Shown piece by piece: positions 38,449 to 46,754 of a DNA stretch of 64,000 bases (the first letter of the stretch is position 1; every line of letters begins with the position of its first letter). The notes beneath the pieces are model-generated. The model was not told the origin of the DNA. It made no database searches and saw only the letters and a list, made by a program, of their open reading frames with translations. The position numbers and the translations under genes are program-made. The DNA lies in the NCBI GenBank assembly GCA_963704535.1, contig OY969916.1, forward strand, positions 1,674,001 to 1,738,000, in the 5' to 3' direction. The stretch comes from G963704535 sp963704535 (GTDB taxonomy: Bacteria > Chloroflexota > Chloroflexia > Chloroflexales > Roseiflexaceae).

Positions 38449-39153
38449 TCACAGTTGCCCTTCGTCAATGTCCACCTCCGGCAGCCCCGCCGCATGCACC
38501 CCCACCACCAACGGCCAGTGGCGCCCCTCGTACATCCGCCCGCGCCCGGCGACCAGGTAGACGACGCCGAGCCGCTCGCGCAACGCCGCGTCGTCCAGGT
38601 GCAGCCGCTCGCCGACGAGCCAGGTGCGGCCCAGCGCCCGCCACGCCAGGTCGGTGGCCGGGATGCCGCGCGCGTCGGTCCTGAAGCTGCCCAGGCGAAA
38701 GGTTACCCGCGCCTCATAGTGGCCGCTGTAGGAGTCGCGGGTCCACGTCGCGGCGACGGAATCTGGGCGTATCAAGCATAGCGAGCGGGCCTCGTGGGTA
38801 AGTACATCGTCGGGGGCGCGATCGAGATGCTCGGCGCAGAACTCGGCCCGGCGAGGTGCGGCGAGGCGGCGCAGGAGCCGCGGTCGGTCGCGTACCGGCT
38901 CCACCAGCACATCCTCGACATGGGGCGGCACAGCATGCGTAGCGCCGGTAGTCCAGGCAATGACATCGCCCAACCGCATCAGCGCGCCGTCGGCGTAGCG
39001 AATATCGCCCAGCAGCAGCATGCCATGCGGTTTCACCGGGCGCACCCAGCGCAAGCCGCTGGCCGGGTCAGGCTCACGGGTCATCCCGGCGACGCAGACG
39101 CCGGCGCGCATACGAGTCACCGCCAGGATCAGCATGTCAGCGGAGTCGCCCAT
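38449..39153 (-). CDS. Dual-OB-domain-containing protein
   Basis: About 234 residues. ATG 39153 (MGDSADMLILAV) lies five bases after GAGGTG; a GTG at 39165 overlaps the DUF488 stop. Segments ILAVTRMRAGVCVAGM, LRWVRPVKPHG and GDVIAWTT fit proteins annotated as dual OB-containing; they often sit beside DUF488 genes. Nucleic-acid binding is plausible but unproved. Last gene of a four-gene minus-strand operon. Confidence 0.6.
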   Translation of the reverse strand: MGDSADMLILAVTRMRAGVCVAGMTREPDPASGLRWVRPVKPHGMLLLGDIRYADGALMRLGDVIAWTTGATHAVPPHVEDVLVEPVRDRPRLLRRLAAPRRAEFCAEHLDRAPDDVLTHEARSLCLIRPDSVAATWTRDSYSGHYEARVTFRLGSFRTDARGIPATDLAWRALGRTWLVGERLHLDDAALRERLGVVYLVAGRGRMYEGRHWPLVVGVHAAGLPEVDIDEGQL

Positions 39154-39161
39154 CGCACACC

Positions 39162-39665
39162 TCACGGTTGCGAAGCAGCCTGTTTCGATCGCTTGCCCTT
39201 GGGCTGTTTTACCGCTTGTGGGCCAAGCAAATGACTTACTACTATACCGCCTAGTTGCTCGGAGAGATACTCGGCGAGCAGCCGGCGATGGCAGTGTTCA
39301 GGCGTGGGCTCGGAGCAGAGCAGGCACGGCGCCCGGTAGCGCGCGAGCAGATCCCGGCCATCCTCGACGGCGCCGCGCTCCACCAGCAGCGCCCGGTAGG
39401 CGATGGCGTAGGCGTCCCAATCCTTGCCGGCGCGGTAGCCGTCGAGCAGCGCATCGGATGGGGCAAACGGCGTGACATGCTTGTAGGCGATGCCAAAGCC
39501 CTGGCGCAGCAGAAAGGCTAGGTCGTCGCGCTTGGCCCAGCCGGCGAGCTGCGAGGTGTTGCGTAGCCGCGTGTCTACAACCACGTCGACGCCGGCCGCG
39601 CGCAGCAGCCCGACGAAGTCGGCCAGCGAGAGTTGGGTGAAGCCGATCGTGTAGAGGGTTGGCAT
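39162..39665 (-). CDS. DUF488-family protein (copy 2)
   Basis: 167 residues. The opening TLYTIGFTQLSLADFVGLL, then DVVVDTRLRN, and late CLLCSEPTPEHCHRRLLAEYL are the DUF488 marks, with a conserved Cys/His cluster. ATG 39665 follows AAAAGGATGAACCC. The family's biochemical function is unknown. It is the third gene of the operon; its stop overlaps a possible GTG of the dual-OB gene (GTGA). A lysine-rich end (KQPKGKRSKQ) is an extension beyond the family core. Confidence 0.8.
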   Translation of the reverse strand: MPTLYTIGFTQLSLADFVGLLRAAGVDVVVDTRLRNTSQLAGWAKRDDLAFLLRQGFGIAYKHVTPFAPSDALLDGYRAGKDWDAYAIAYRALLVERGAVEDGRDLLARYRAPCLLCSEPTPEHCHRRLLAEYLSEQLGGIVVSHLLGPQAVKQPKGKRSKQAASQP

Positions 39666-39683
39666 GGGTTCATCCTTTTCTTG

Positions 39684-40349
39684 TCACCCGCCGCCGACCT
39701 GCCCCTCGGTGAGGTACCAGTCGCGCCCGATCTTGACGGTTGGGATGGCGCCGTCGGCGTTGCCGATGAGCTGGTGTAGCGCGACCTCGTCCTCATAGAC
39801 GACGATCGTGCCGCTATCGGTCGTGCGCGTAATCAGGATGTAGAGGCTCGGATTGACCAGGCGCACTACCGCGCGCTGGCCGTCGTCGGAGAGCTTCTCG
39901 GCGCGATCGCGATCGAAGCGTAGCTCAAAGGTCATCGCCTCGTTTGGCTGAAGCTCCCCGCGCCCGCCGACGAGCCCGGCCAGCGCCTCGCTCAAGACCA
40001 CACGTTGGTCGTCACGCTCGCTGGGGGCGAAGTAGCTGGCCAGGCGCTCGACCCAGCGCTCGCGCACCTCGTCGTTGGCCAGGTCGGGGGCCTGGAGCGC
40101 CCGGCGCAAGTCCTCAAAAAAGCTCAATGTCACTGCTTCGGGGCTGATGCCACCGCCGCCGCCGCCATCGACGCCTTGCGGTTGCTCCTCGCCCGGCGCT
40201 ACGCCGCAGCCGACGAGGAGCATCAGGGTGATGTAAAGGACGAGGATAGAGGATAGAAGATAGAGGATAGAGGATGGAAGATAGCAGAGCCGCTCTGCTA
40301 TCTTCCATCCTCTATCCTCTATCGTCAGTGGCCAGCGCTTAGTGATCAT
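39684..40349 (-). CDS. Small lipoprotein, signal peptide partly repeat-encoded
   Basis: 221 residues. A hydrophobic stretch (SSILYLLSSILVLYITLMLL) leads to a lipobox LVGC-G with Cys48, so it should be a membrane-anchored lipoprotein. The mature part begins with a Gly-rich linker, then a ~170-residue domain (LSFFEDLRRALQAPDLANDE, FELRFDRDRAEKLSDDGQRA, GTIVVYEDEVALHQLIGN, VKIGRDWYLTEG) that looks like an exported NTF2-like or similar alpha+beta fold, but no family is recognised. The first ~35 codons are written by the GATAGAG/CTCTATC palindrome at 40242-40324. It starts 2 bp after the upstream DUF488 stop. Confidence 0.7.
   Translation of the reverse strand: MITKRWPLTIEDRGWKIAERLCYLPSSILYLLSSILVLYITLMLLVGCGVAPGEEQPQGVDGGGGGGISPEAVTLSFFEDLRRALQAPDLANDEVRERWVERLASYFAPSERDDQRVVLSEALAGLVGGRGELQPNEAMTFELRFDRDRAEKLSDDGQRAVVRLVNPSLYILITRTTDSGTIVVYEDEVALHQLIGNADGAIPTVKIGRDWYLTEGQVGGG
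40242..40324. repeat. GATAGAG / CTCTATC heptad palindrome
   Basis: About six GATAGAG-like units, a loop AGCAGAGCCGCTCTGCT (itself palindromic), then about four CTCTATC-like units. It lies wholly within the 5' part of the lipoprotein gene. Confidence 0.8.
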
Positions 40350-40351
40350 CG

Positions 40352-40852
40352 CTAGAACATCCGCATCTGCTGCGGCTCGATCGCGCCGCGCTCAAGGCTG
40401 CCGTCAGGCATAATATGCCAGATCGCGATGCCGCGCCGGATCAGGGCCGGCGCGATCAGGCGGTGGCGATGGCAGGGGTGATAATCGGCCTCGCTGCACA
40501 TAAACGCGGTCGGGCCGCGATCACCGAGGGCAACCAACTGCTCAAGGCCGCGCAGAAACGCCGGCGACGCGGCGATCTTGTCGTAGTCGGGCAGGGCGCC
40601 ATCCTCCGTGCGTAGCGTGGCGTCGGCGGGCTTGCCGCCCAGCGTGTCGCCCATGAAGCTGTAGGTGAGCCCAGCCGCGCGCACATGGGCCGCCAGGTCC
40701 TCGCGGTTGAACTGCGGGCTGTAGCGACTGTACGGCGCGCTGCGAACATCACATAGCGTCACAATGCGGTGCTGTGACAGCAGCTCAAGCAACCGCTCCA
40801 CCGGGACGTTCGAGTGACCGATCGAGTAGAGCTGGGTGGGCGTGGGCGTCAT
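40352..40852 (-). CDS. DUF488-family protein (copy 1)
   Basis: 166 residues from ATG 40852 (MTPTPTQLYSIGHSN). Family motifs: YSIGHSNVPVERLLELL, TLCDVRSAPYSRYSPQFNRE, YSFMGDTLGGKP and FMCSEADYHPCHRHRLIAPAL. It is a closer match to canonical DUF488 than the second copy. First gene of the operon DUF488 - lipoprotein - DUF488 - dual-OB. Function unknown. Confidence 0.85.
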   Translation of the reverse strand: MTPTPTQLYSIGHSNVPVERLLELLSQHRIVTLCDVRSAPYSRYSPQFNREDLAAHVRAAGLTYSFMGDTLGGKPADATLRTEDGALPDYDKIAASPAFLRGLEQLVALGDRGPTAFMCSEADYHPCHRHRLIAPALIRRGIAIWHIMPDGSLERGAIEPQQMRMF

Positions 40853-41007
40853 AGGCGTACTCCAGAGCATAGGCAGCATACGCTAACGTGTAATGTAGCA
40901 CGAGTGTACGATCTTCGCAAGCCAGGTCTGTGGCCGGAGATATTGTACCACAGGGGCCGCAAGAGGGGTGGCGGATGGGGTATCGGGCGGCTGTCCCCGC
41001 GCCACTT

Positions 41008-42588
41008 CTACTTAATGCCACTGATCTCGCGCCCAAGCAGTCCCAATAGCACGACGTAGGGCGTACCGGCATTTTCTGGATGGTACTCGAAGCGTGCTCG
41101 CTCGAAGTGCTGGGTCAGGTACGACTTACCGTTGGTCGGGTTGATTTCCATAGCTGCCTCAGAGAGCGGCACCCCAAACAGCGCCAAGCTCTCCTGGAAG
41201 CTCTTGCCGCCCTGGCCGTCGAACTCCAGGCCCTGGCTTGACCAGTAGCCCCAAAACTCTGGCGCAATCGCATGGCCGGTCTCGGCGAAGTAGTGCGGCG
41301 CGCCGGGGTCAGCCTTGCCAAAGGTGGTCCAGTCGCGCCCCTGGCTTACCAGGCTGTCGGCACCGAGCCGTCCTAGCAACACATCATACGGTCGGGCGTT
41401 TTCTGGGTGTAGCTCCAGCCGGTTGCGCTCAAATAGCTGCACCTGGAAGGTCCCGCTCTCGATCTGCTGGGCAGTTTGGGGCGTGATGGGGTAGCCAAAG
41501 ACTGGCAGCCCGCCGTTTTGCTCCCAGTACTCAAGCAGGCGCCCGCAGACCTGGTGTCCGGTTTCGGGGAAGGCACGGCAATTGCCCGGTTGCGGCTGGG
41601 GTTGGGGTGCGGGCTGACCACTATGGTAGCGGTCGCTTAGTTCCTTGGTTAATCGCAGGTACAGATCGCCATACTGCTCGCTTGGCTCAATGTGAGAGCC
41701 TTCAAAGAACTCGTTGAAGCTGGTGAGGACGACCGCAGAGGCGTTGCGGTCGATGACGGTCTGCCAGGTGGCGCGGTAGTAATCGCCATTTGCCCGGTCG
41801 CGCGCGTGGCCGTTGCGTACTTTCAGGTCATTGTACCCTGGCATGACGGTGCCAATGAAGGGTTTTTGCGCTCCACGGCTGGTATTATAGCTATCGAGCC
41901 GGCGGCCATAAGAGGCCATCGCCGCACCTGGCGCATTCTCCCAACTGATGTCAAAGTAATACAGTGCGTCATAGAGGTCCAGATACCCAAAATTATCGGT
42001 GCCACCGAACCAGAATTGCTCGCGGCCGGGGTCAGCCCGGTCACGCAGCCGCTGCCAGGTGCCCACATCGCCCAGTGAGGGCGGGTTGAACCAGTAGACT
42101 GCCGGCTTGCCCTGGAACCGGAAGTAGGCCGGGCTGCCCATAAAGTCGCGCCGCAGCACCTCCAGCGCGCCGGCCAGCCCGTCAACCGTGCGCATCCCAC
42201 TGTCAAATGCCGCCGACTGGTCGGGTATGATCGCCACCTGGAGATCGCGCCCGCTTTCCTGTACGAGTTCCAGCAGCCGGCGGCAGCGCTTGTTGAGCCG
42301 ATCCTCGTTTGGGCCGTACCAGGTGCAGATCAGCACATCGATGCCGGAGTTGTCGGCCTGCTGGATGTGGCGCCGTATAGCACGGTCATCGCCACCGCTG
42401 TAGGTGGGTGCGGGTAGGTCGCTCATTTTGTCGTATGACCAATCGCTTGGTTCCCACCAGGGATAGTAGAACGCCATCACGGGCCGGTCAGAGGCTGCAT
42501 TGATACGTTCTACTGGTGCAGCGAGTGGCAGCGCGAAAGCTACCAGACACGCAAGCGCCAGTGACCGACGTATGGTCAGCAACGTCAT
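41008..42588 (-). CDS. Secreted GH99-like glycoside hydrolase with C-terminal repeat domain
   Basis: 526 residues; ATG 42588 follows GAGGAGGAAAC. A signal peptide (RRSLALACLVAFALPLAAP) is followed by a catalytic region (about 35-325) with MAFYYPWWEPSDW, DVLICTWYGPNED and, late, LTSFNEFFEGSHIEPS, the NEWxEGxxIEP signature of GH99/WbsX-like and related alpha-glycan hydrolases. After a PQPQPQP linker come two related ~80-residue segments (FPETGHQVCG...FERNRLELHPENARPYDVLLG and FAETGHAIAP...FERARFEYHPENAGTPYVVLLG), a repeat found in exported proteins of this group. Likely cleaves extracellular alpha-mannan- or alpha-glucan-like polymers; the substrate cannot be told. Confidence 0.78.
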   Translation of the reverse strand: MTLLTIRRSLALACLVAFALPLAAPVERINAASDRPVMAFYYPWWEPSDWSYDKMSDLPAPTYSGGDDRAIRRHIQQADNSGIDVLICTWYGPNEDRLNKRCRRLLELVQESGRDLQVAIIPDQSAAFDSGMRTVDGLAGALEVLRRDFMGSPAYFRFQGKPAVYWFNPPSLGDVGTWQRLRDRADPGREQFWFGGTDNFGYLDLYDALYYFDISWENAPGAAMASYGRRLDSYNTSRGAQKPFIGTVMPGYNDLKVRNGHARDRANGDYYRATWQTVIDRNASAVVLTSFNEFFEGSHIEPSEQYGDLYLRLTKELSDRYHSGQPAPQPQPQPGNCRAFPETGHQVCGRLLEYWEQNGGLPVFGYPITPQTAQQIESGTFQVQLFERNRLELHPENARPYDVLLGRLGADSLVSQGRDWTTFGKADPGAPHYFAETGHAIAPEFWGYWSSQGLEFDGQGGKSFQESLALFGVPLSEAAMEINPTNGKSYLTQHFERARFEYHPENAGTPYVVLLGLLGREISGIK

Positions 42589-42646
42589 GTTTCCTCCTCT
42601 AGTTGAGAGTTCCGTGGCTCCAAGCGCGGTATCATACCAGCCCTCC

Positions 42647-43639
42647 CTAAGTGTCGCAATAGGACATAGGTCCTGCTAGAGCTGTATGCGCCCGATACCA
42701 CTGCACGGTCGCACGGATCGCCTCCGGCAACGGCGTGGCGTGGTCGCCGAACGCCTGCGCGTAGGCGCTGTGGTCGACGATGTACGGCTCGTAGCCGATG
42801 TACACGTTCTCCTCCATCCCGCGCAGCGTCGGGATGACCAAACCCAGCAGCGGCAGCAGCGCCCGCGTGAGCGGCCGTGGCAGCGCCGATACCTTCGGCG
42901 CCACCTTCACCTCCTCGCCCAAGAGGCGCACAAACTCGCGGAGCGTGATCGCTGGTGCATTCGGCGCGTGCCAGGCCCGCCCGAGCGCCTCGTCGTGCGC
43001 GCCGACGGTCACCAGCGCCTGGCCGACGTCGCGAATGTAGCTCACACTGTGCGGCACATCCAGGTTGGCGAAGAGCTGCGCGGGCTTGCCGGCCAGCAGT
43101 GGCCCAAACAGCCGCTCGCCAACCAGCGACTCGGTCACATGCGGGCCGAACAGATCTGCGGCGCGCACGCTGGCGACCCGCACCTTGCCGCTCCGGTGCG
43201 CCGCGAATAGCTCCTCGGTCATCTGCACCCGCGTCGTGCTACGCGAGCCGTGGCCGTTCAGCGGCATCGCTTCGGTCATCGGCACGCCGCCGTGCGGGCC
43301 ATACATATACAGGTTCTCCATCACGATCAGCTTCGCGCCGTTGGCGGCCGCGCCCTCCAGCACACCGCGCTGGAGCGGGGGGAACTGCTCCGGCCAGCGG
43401 TGGTAGTCGACTGGGTTGGTGCAGTTGTAGACGTGGGTCGCGCCTGTGCAGACCTGCCGCGCGTCAGCCGGGTCGGTCGCGTCGCCGCGTATAATCTCGA
43501 CCTGCGCCGGAAGGTGCTTGCGCCCGCCACTGCGCGTGGCGGCCCGCACCTGCTTGCCCTGCGCCAGCAACAGCTCGATCACCGCCGTCCCAACTGGGCC
43601 AGTTCCATACACCACGTGCAGTTCGTTCAAGCTTGTCAT
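42647..43639 (-). CDS. NAD(P)-dependent epimerase/dehydratase-like (SDR) protein
   Basis: 330 residues from ATG 43639 (MTSLNELHV), seven bases after AGGAG. Rossmann start HVVYGTGPVGTAVIELLLAQG, then VRAATRSGG, IIRGDATD, and YNCTN...YHRWPEQFP. The catalytic SDR Tyr region is modified (LIVMENLYMYGP). Extended atypical SDR proteins of this kind are often annotated NAD-dependent epimerase. Second gene of an operon with the DUF4386 protein (55 bp gap), behind a palindromic operator. Confidence 0.78.
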   Translation of the reverse strand: MTSLNELHVVYGTGPVGTAVIELLLAQGKQVRAATRSGGRKHLPAQVEIIRGDATDPADARQVCTGATHVYNCTNPVDYHRWPEQFPPLQRGVLEGAAANGAKLIVMENLYMYGPHGGVPMTEAMPLNGHGSRSTTRVQMTEELFAAHRSGKVRVASVRAADLFGPHVTESLVGERLFGPLLAGKPAQLFANLDVPHSVSYIRDVGQALVTVGAHDEALGRAWHAPNAPAITLREFVRLLGEEVKVAPKVSALPRPLTRALLPLLGLVIPTLRGMEENVYIGYEPYIVDHSAYAQAFGDHATPLPEAIRATVQWYRAHTALAGPMSYCDT

Positions 43640-43695
43640 TGACATGCTCCTGTATATATGCGTTTCGTTCGATCGTTGGCCGACGGGATGAAGCA

Positions 43696-44430
43696 TCAGC
43701 GGGCGGCCGTTACAGGATGCACAACGGGCGCCCGCTCGCTGCGCCGGACCAGCAGAACCACGCCGACGACGATCAGCCAGAGCGCCCAGGCCAGGTAGCT
43801 GACGGCATTGATCGTCCCGGCCAGCTCCCACCCGACCGGCTCGAACAGCCCGGTAGCAACCCCAAGCGCCAGCACCATGCCGCTCAGTCCCAGCCAGCGC
43901 CCGAACAGCGGCGAGCGCAGCATCAGCAGCGCGACCAGGAAGGTCCACACACTGGTGCTGAGATAGCCCAGGTGCTCGCCGACTGCCATCCCAGCGTAGC
44001 GATGGAAGGCTTCGAACACCATCCCGGCAGCGGCACGTTGGGCCTCGCCGGCATCCGGCGCGAGGTAGGCTTGGGCCAGGTGCGGCACCAGGAACGGCCA
44101 GCGCAGAAAGCCCAGCGTCTGCGCCAGCCCGGCCACGAGCCCAAACACGGTGGCGACCCATAGCGTGACGGAGACCTCGTGCGCGGCCAGCACCTGGTGG
44201 AGCAGCACGACGACCGGGATGAACAGCACAGCCGTGAGCGTCAGCGCATACCAGACGGCGATCAGGCTGCTGCCACCGGCCTGAAACTTGGTCAGTACGT
44301 CGGCGGTTGGCTGGCGCAGGACGTCGGGATACTCGAAGAACATCTGGAGCAACGTGAAGCAAACGCTAAAGGCGACGGGCACCAGGATCAGCAGCACCCC
44401 GGCGAGGCGACGGATCTGAGGAGTGTTCAT
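43696..44430 (-). CDS. DUF4386-like membrane protein
   Basis: 244 residues from ATG 44430 (MNTPQIRRLAGVLLIL), behind AAAGGAACGAACG. Six or so membrane helices. Segments such as FQAGGSSLIAVWYALTLTAVLF, LVAGLAQTLGFLRWPFLVPHL and EHLGYLSTSVWTFLV fit the DUF4386 family, whose role is unknown. First gene of the operon; the operator at 44477-44521 lies about 50 bp upstream. Confidence 0.65.
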   Translation of the reverse strand: MNTPQIRRLAGVLLILVPVAFSVCFTLLQMFFEYPDVLRQPTADVLTKFQAGGSSLIAVWYALTLTAVLFIPVVVLLHQVLAAHEVSVTLWVATVFGLVAGLAQTLGFLRWPFLVPHLAQAYLAPDAGEAQRAAAGMVFEAFHRYAGMAVGEHLGYLSTSVWTFLVALLMLRSPLFGRWLGLSGMVLALGVATGLFEPVGWELAGTINAVSYLAWALWLIVVGVVLLVRRSERAPVVHPVTAAR

Positions 44431-44476
44431 CGTTCGTTCCTTTCGCTGGTCATCAGCACGATAGCGGTGATATTTC

Positions 44477-44521
44477 AGTAGAGCAATTACTCTAGTACAA
44501 GTATAGAGTAATTGCTCTACT
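44477..44521. promoter_or_regulatory. Paired palindromic operator upstream of the DUF4386/epimerase operon
   Basis: AGTAGAGCAATTACTCTA (44477-44494) is perfectly inverted at 44504-44521 around a 9-bp spacer. Each arm is itself a near-palindrome (TAGAGYAATTRCTCTA), so two dimer sites 27 bp apart are likely. Typical of TetR- or MarR-type repressors; no regulator gene is adjacent. Confidence 0.7.
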
Positions 44522-44540
44522 GTGTCTATCAGTCTTTGGT

Positions 44541-44647
44541 CTGAGAAACTGTTTGAAAAGGGTATTGTCTCGCCCACGATCCGTGGTGGAAAGGGGATTC
44601 TTGAGGGGCGGCCCCCTCAAACTCCCCCTTTTCAAACAGTCTCTGAG
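44541..44647. repeat. MITE-like element
   Basis: Left end GAGAAACTGTTTGAAAAGGG and right end CCTTTTCAAACAGTCTCT are inverted repeats around TTGAGGGGCGGCCCCCTCAA. Fifth full-length copy of the family in the window. Confidence 0.78.
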
Positions 44648-44729
44648 ATCCTGGCTGGGGCCGTGCGTGTCGGCATCCATTCCGATCGGTATGTAGAATG
44701 TGGACACGCTGGAGGAGCGGCGAATATTA

Positions 44730-44760
44730 AGCGCCGCTTGCCCTTACTGCAAGCGGCGCT
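44730..44760. terminator. Strong GC stem-loop
   Basis: AGCGCCGCTTG, 9-base loop, CAAGCGGCGCT; followed by CAACGATATTTGG. No long T run, but it is placed downstream of the minus-strand Ser/Thr/Pro-repeat gene and could stop transcription entering from that side. The rest of 44648-44869 shows nothing else. Confidence 0.45.
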
Positions 44761-44869
44761 CAACGATATTTGGAACTAATTATACGTGTGACCGAAGTCT
44801 CTGGAGAAGAGGGATTTTGGGGAGCTGAATACTTCTGGGTACTTCCTCAAGCTCCCTCCTATCCGAGCG

Positions 44870-46738
44870 CTAGGACTCCGGCACCCACCAGAGCGTTTCA
44901 AGATCCTCGAACGGTATCAGGATCTCCCAGGCAACCGTTCCATCAGTGTTGAAGGCCAGCATGCGCTGTGTTTTATCACTGCTCACGGCGATGGTGCCGT
45001 CATGCATCTCGTCCATCGCCTCCGACTCTTCTCCGGGCAGCTTATCATAGAGCTGCGTAAACTGAGCACGACCATGCGCTATATCCAGCCGATAGAAAGT
45101 GTGATGGCGTACCACAAACCGCTCATTATTGTGATGTGCGATCCCTTCGACGTTCACATCCGATTGGGTCAATTGCACCTTGGAGCCGTCGATGAGATTG
45201 TATGACCAGAGCCCACTCCCTTCAACCCAATACTCGAAATGATGATCGTTATTGATGCCGGCTGCTGTAACCTCGCCCACATCGCTGAGTTGAGTGATAT
45301 ATCTGAAGGAGCAGGTGGCTGGGTCGAGTAACTCATTCAAGTGCGCCGGGCCTACTTTCTCCGCAGTGTTCGTAACCACGAACGTGTGGCCGCCATCGCC
45401 TGGCCAATACTCTCCAGCCTCGCCATCCAGATTACCACAGTTAGGATATTCGACCTTTTCACCAGTCTGGGGATTGAACTTCACTATCTGAAGACCTCGC
45501 GATCCTACATCATTTACTCCCCAGATCCAGATATCGGGCAGTTCATTCACCGGCGTGCTGGTTGGCGGTACAGGCGTGCTAGTTGAAGGCACCGGCGTGC
45601 TGGTTGAAGGCACCGGCGTGCTGGTTGAAGGCACCGGCGTGCTGGTTGAAGATACCGGCGTGCTGGTTGAAGACACCGGCGTGCTGGTTGAAGACACCGG
45701 CGTGCTGGTTGAAGACACCGGCGTGCTGGTTGAAGACACCGGCGTGCTGGTTGAAGATACCGGCGTGCTGGTTGAAGGCACCGGCGTGCTGGTTGAAGGC
45801 ACCGGCGTGCTGGTTGAAGGCACCGGCGTGCTGGTTGAAGGCATCGGCGTGCTGGTTGAAGATACCGGCGTGCTGGTTGAAGACACCGGCGTGCTGGTTG
45901 AAGACACCGGCGTGCTGGTTGAAGATACCGGCGTGCTGGTTGAAGGCACCGGCGTGCTGGTTGAAGATACCGGCGTACTGGTTGAAGGCACCGGCGTGTC
46001 GGTCGACACTACAGGGCTTTCTGGCCCAAAAGTGGGTAACTGTGATGTTGTCGGAGTCGCTTCGGGGGCTACACTAATTTCAAATGGTGGCTCTGTTGGC
46101 GGTTGAGATATCTGCGTCGCCGGGATTGTCGTGCCAGTGCTCGACGGCGCCGGGTACACCGAGGATGTAGAAGTCGGCGGCTGCTGCGTCGGTGTGCTGG
46201 CCGGCACCGAGCCCGTCGAGGATGTAGAAGCCGGAGGCTGCTGCGTCGGTGTGCTAGCCGGCACCGCGCCCGCCGAGGATGTCGAAGTCGATTGCTGTTG
46301 CGTCGACGTGCTCGTCTGGGCTGGGCCGGAGGTAGATATGGTAGTCGTGGTTGGTGTTGGCGTCACCTGCTGGGTTGATTGTGGAGTAGGAGATACTACC
46401 ATGGTCTTGATCACGATAACCGGCGATGTCGCGGGCGCCGGGCTATTAGAGCTATTCTGGCAATTAATACAGATATCGATGAGATCGCTCACATATATCG
46501 TGATGAGGTTAATGTTTGAAATTATCCATACTGGCGCGACGACGATGGTAATACCTAGTGCGAGCCGTAGTATCAGCCTGAGCATGAACTGCGAGGTCAA
46601 AGAAACGACCCACGTAGACGTTATGGTGATCGTATAGGCCAGCAACAACTCAAGCAGCTTCTTAAGACGCTCGAAGCGTGAAGGTTGCTGTTGCGGCGGT
46701 GGTGTGGTCTGAGATGATTGTGAGACTTGCTTCTGCAT
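44870..46738 (-). CDS. Ser/Thr/Pro-repeat membrane protein with C-terminal extracellular domain
   Basis: 622 residues from ATG 46738 (MQKQVSQSSQ), behind AAGGATAGACAA. A Gln/Pro-rich start is followed by two hydrophobic stretches (LLELLLAYTITITSTWVVSL and LRLILRLALGITIVVAPVWI), an STP-rich stalk of about 290 residues, and a ~210-residue C-terminal domain (WIWGVNDVGSRGLQIVKFNP, GDGGHTFVVTN, YWVEGSGLWSYNLIDGSKVQ) that looks beta-propeller-like. Much of the stalk is a tandem heptapeptide STSTPVx written by a 21-bp DNA repeat. Such stalks carry O-glycans in many surface proteins. The IS element lies 17 bp upstream and may have cut off its original promoter. Lower GC than the rest of the window. 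Confidence 0.65.
   Translation of the reverse strand: MQKQVSQSSQTTPPPQQQPSRFERLKKLLELLLAYTITITSTWVVSLTSQFMLRLILRLALGITIVVAPVWIISNINLITIYVSDLIDICINCQNSSNSPAPATSPVIVIKTMVVSPTPQSTQQVTPTPTTTTISTSGPAQTSTSTQQQSTSTSSAGAVPASTPTQQPPASTSSTGSVPASTPTQQPPTSTSSVYPAPSSTGTTIPATQISQPPTEPPFEISVAPEATPTTSQLPTFGPESPVVSTDTPVPSTSTPVSSTSTPVPSTSTPVSSTSTPVSSTSTPVSSTSTPVSSTSTPMPSTSTPVPSTSTPVPSTSTPVPSTSTPVSSTSTPVSSTSTPVSSTSTPVSSTSTPVSSTSTPVSSTSTPVPSTSTPVPSTSTPVPSTSTPVPPTSTPVNELPDIWIWGVNDVGSRGLQIVKFNPQTGEKVEYPNCGNLDGEAGEYWPGDGGHTFVVTNTAEKVGPAHLNELLDPATCSFRYITQLSDVGEVTAAGINNDHHFEYWVEGSGLWSYNLIDGSKVQLTQSDVNVEGIAHHNNERFVVRHHTFYRLDIAHGRAQFTQLYDKLPGEESEAMDEMHDGTIAVSSDKTQRMLAFNTDGTVAWEILIPFEDLETLWWVPES
45549..46010. repeat. 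21-bp tandem repeat (22 units) in the stalk region
   Basis: Units of the form ACCGGCGTGCTGGTTGAAGG plus one base, 22 times 21 bp = 462 bp, with small changes (GAAGAC, GAAGAT, GAAGGC). Each unit encodes seven residues (STSTPVP/S) on the minus strand, so unit loss or gain keeps frame. Confidence 0.88.
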
Positions 46739-46754
46739 TTGTCTATCCTTACAG

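Noticed and set aside
43640..44362. Upstream extension of the epimerase frame to 571 residues
   Set aside because: The added part overlaps the DUF4386 gene in another frame and is Arg/Ala-rich shadow sequence; the Rossmann start and a ribosome site fix the start at 43639.
45549..46010. Possible CRISPR array
   Set aside because: The 21-bp units are directly adjacent with no unique spacers and encode a heptapeptide repeat.
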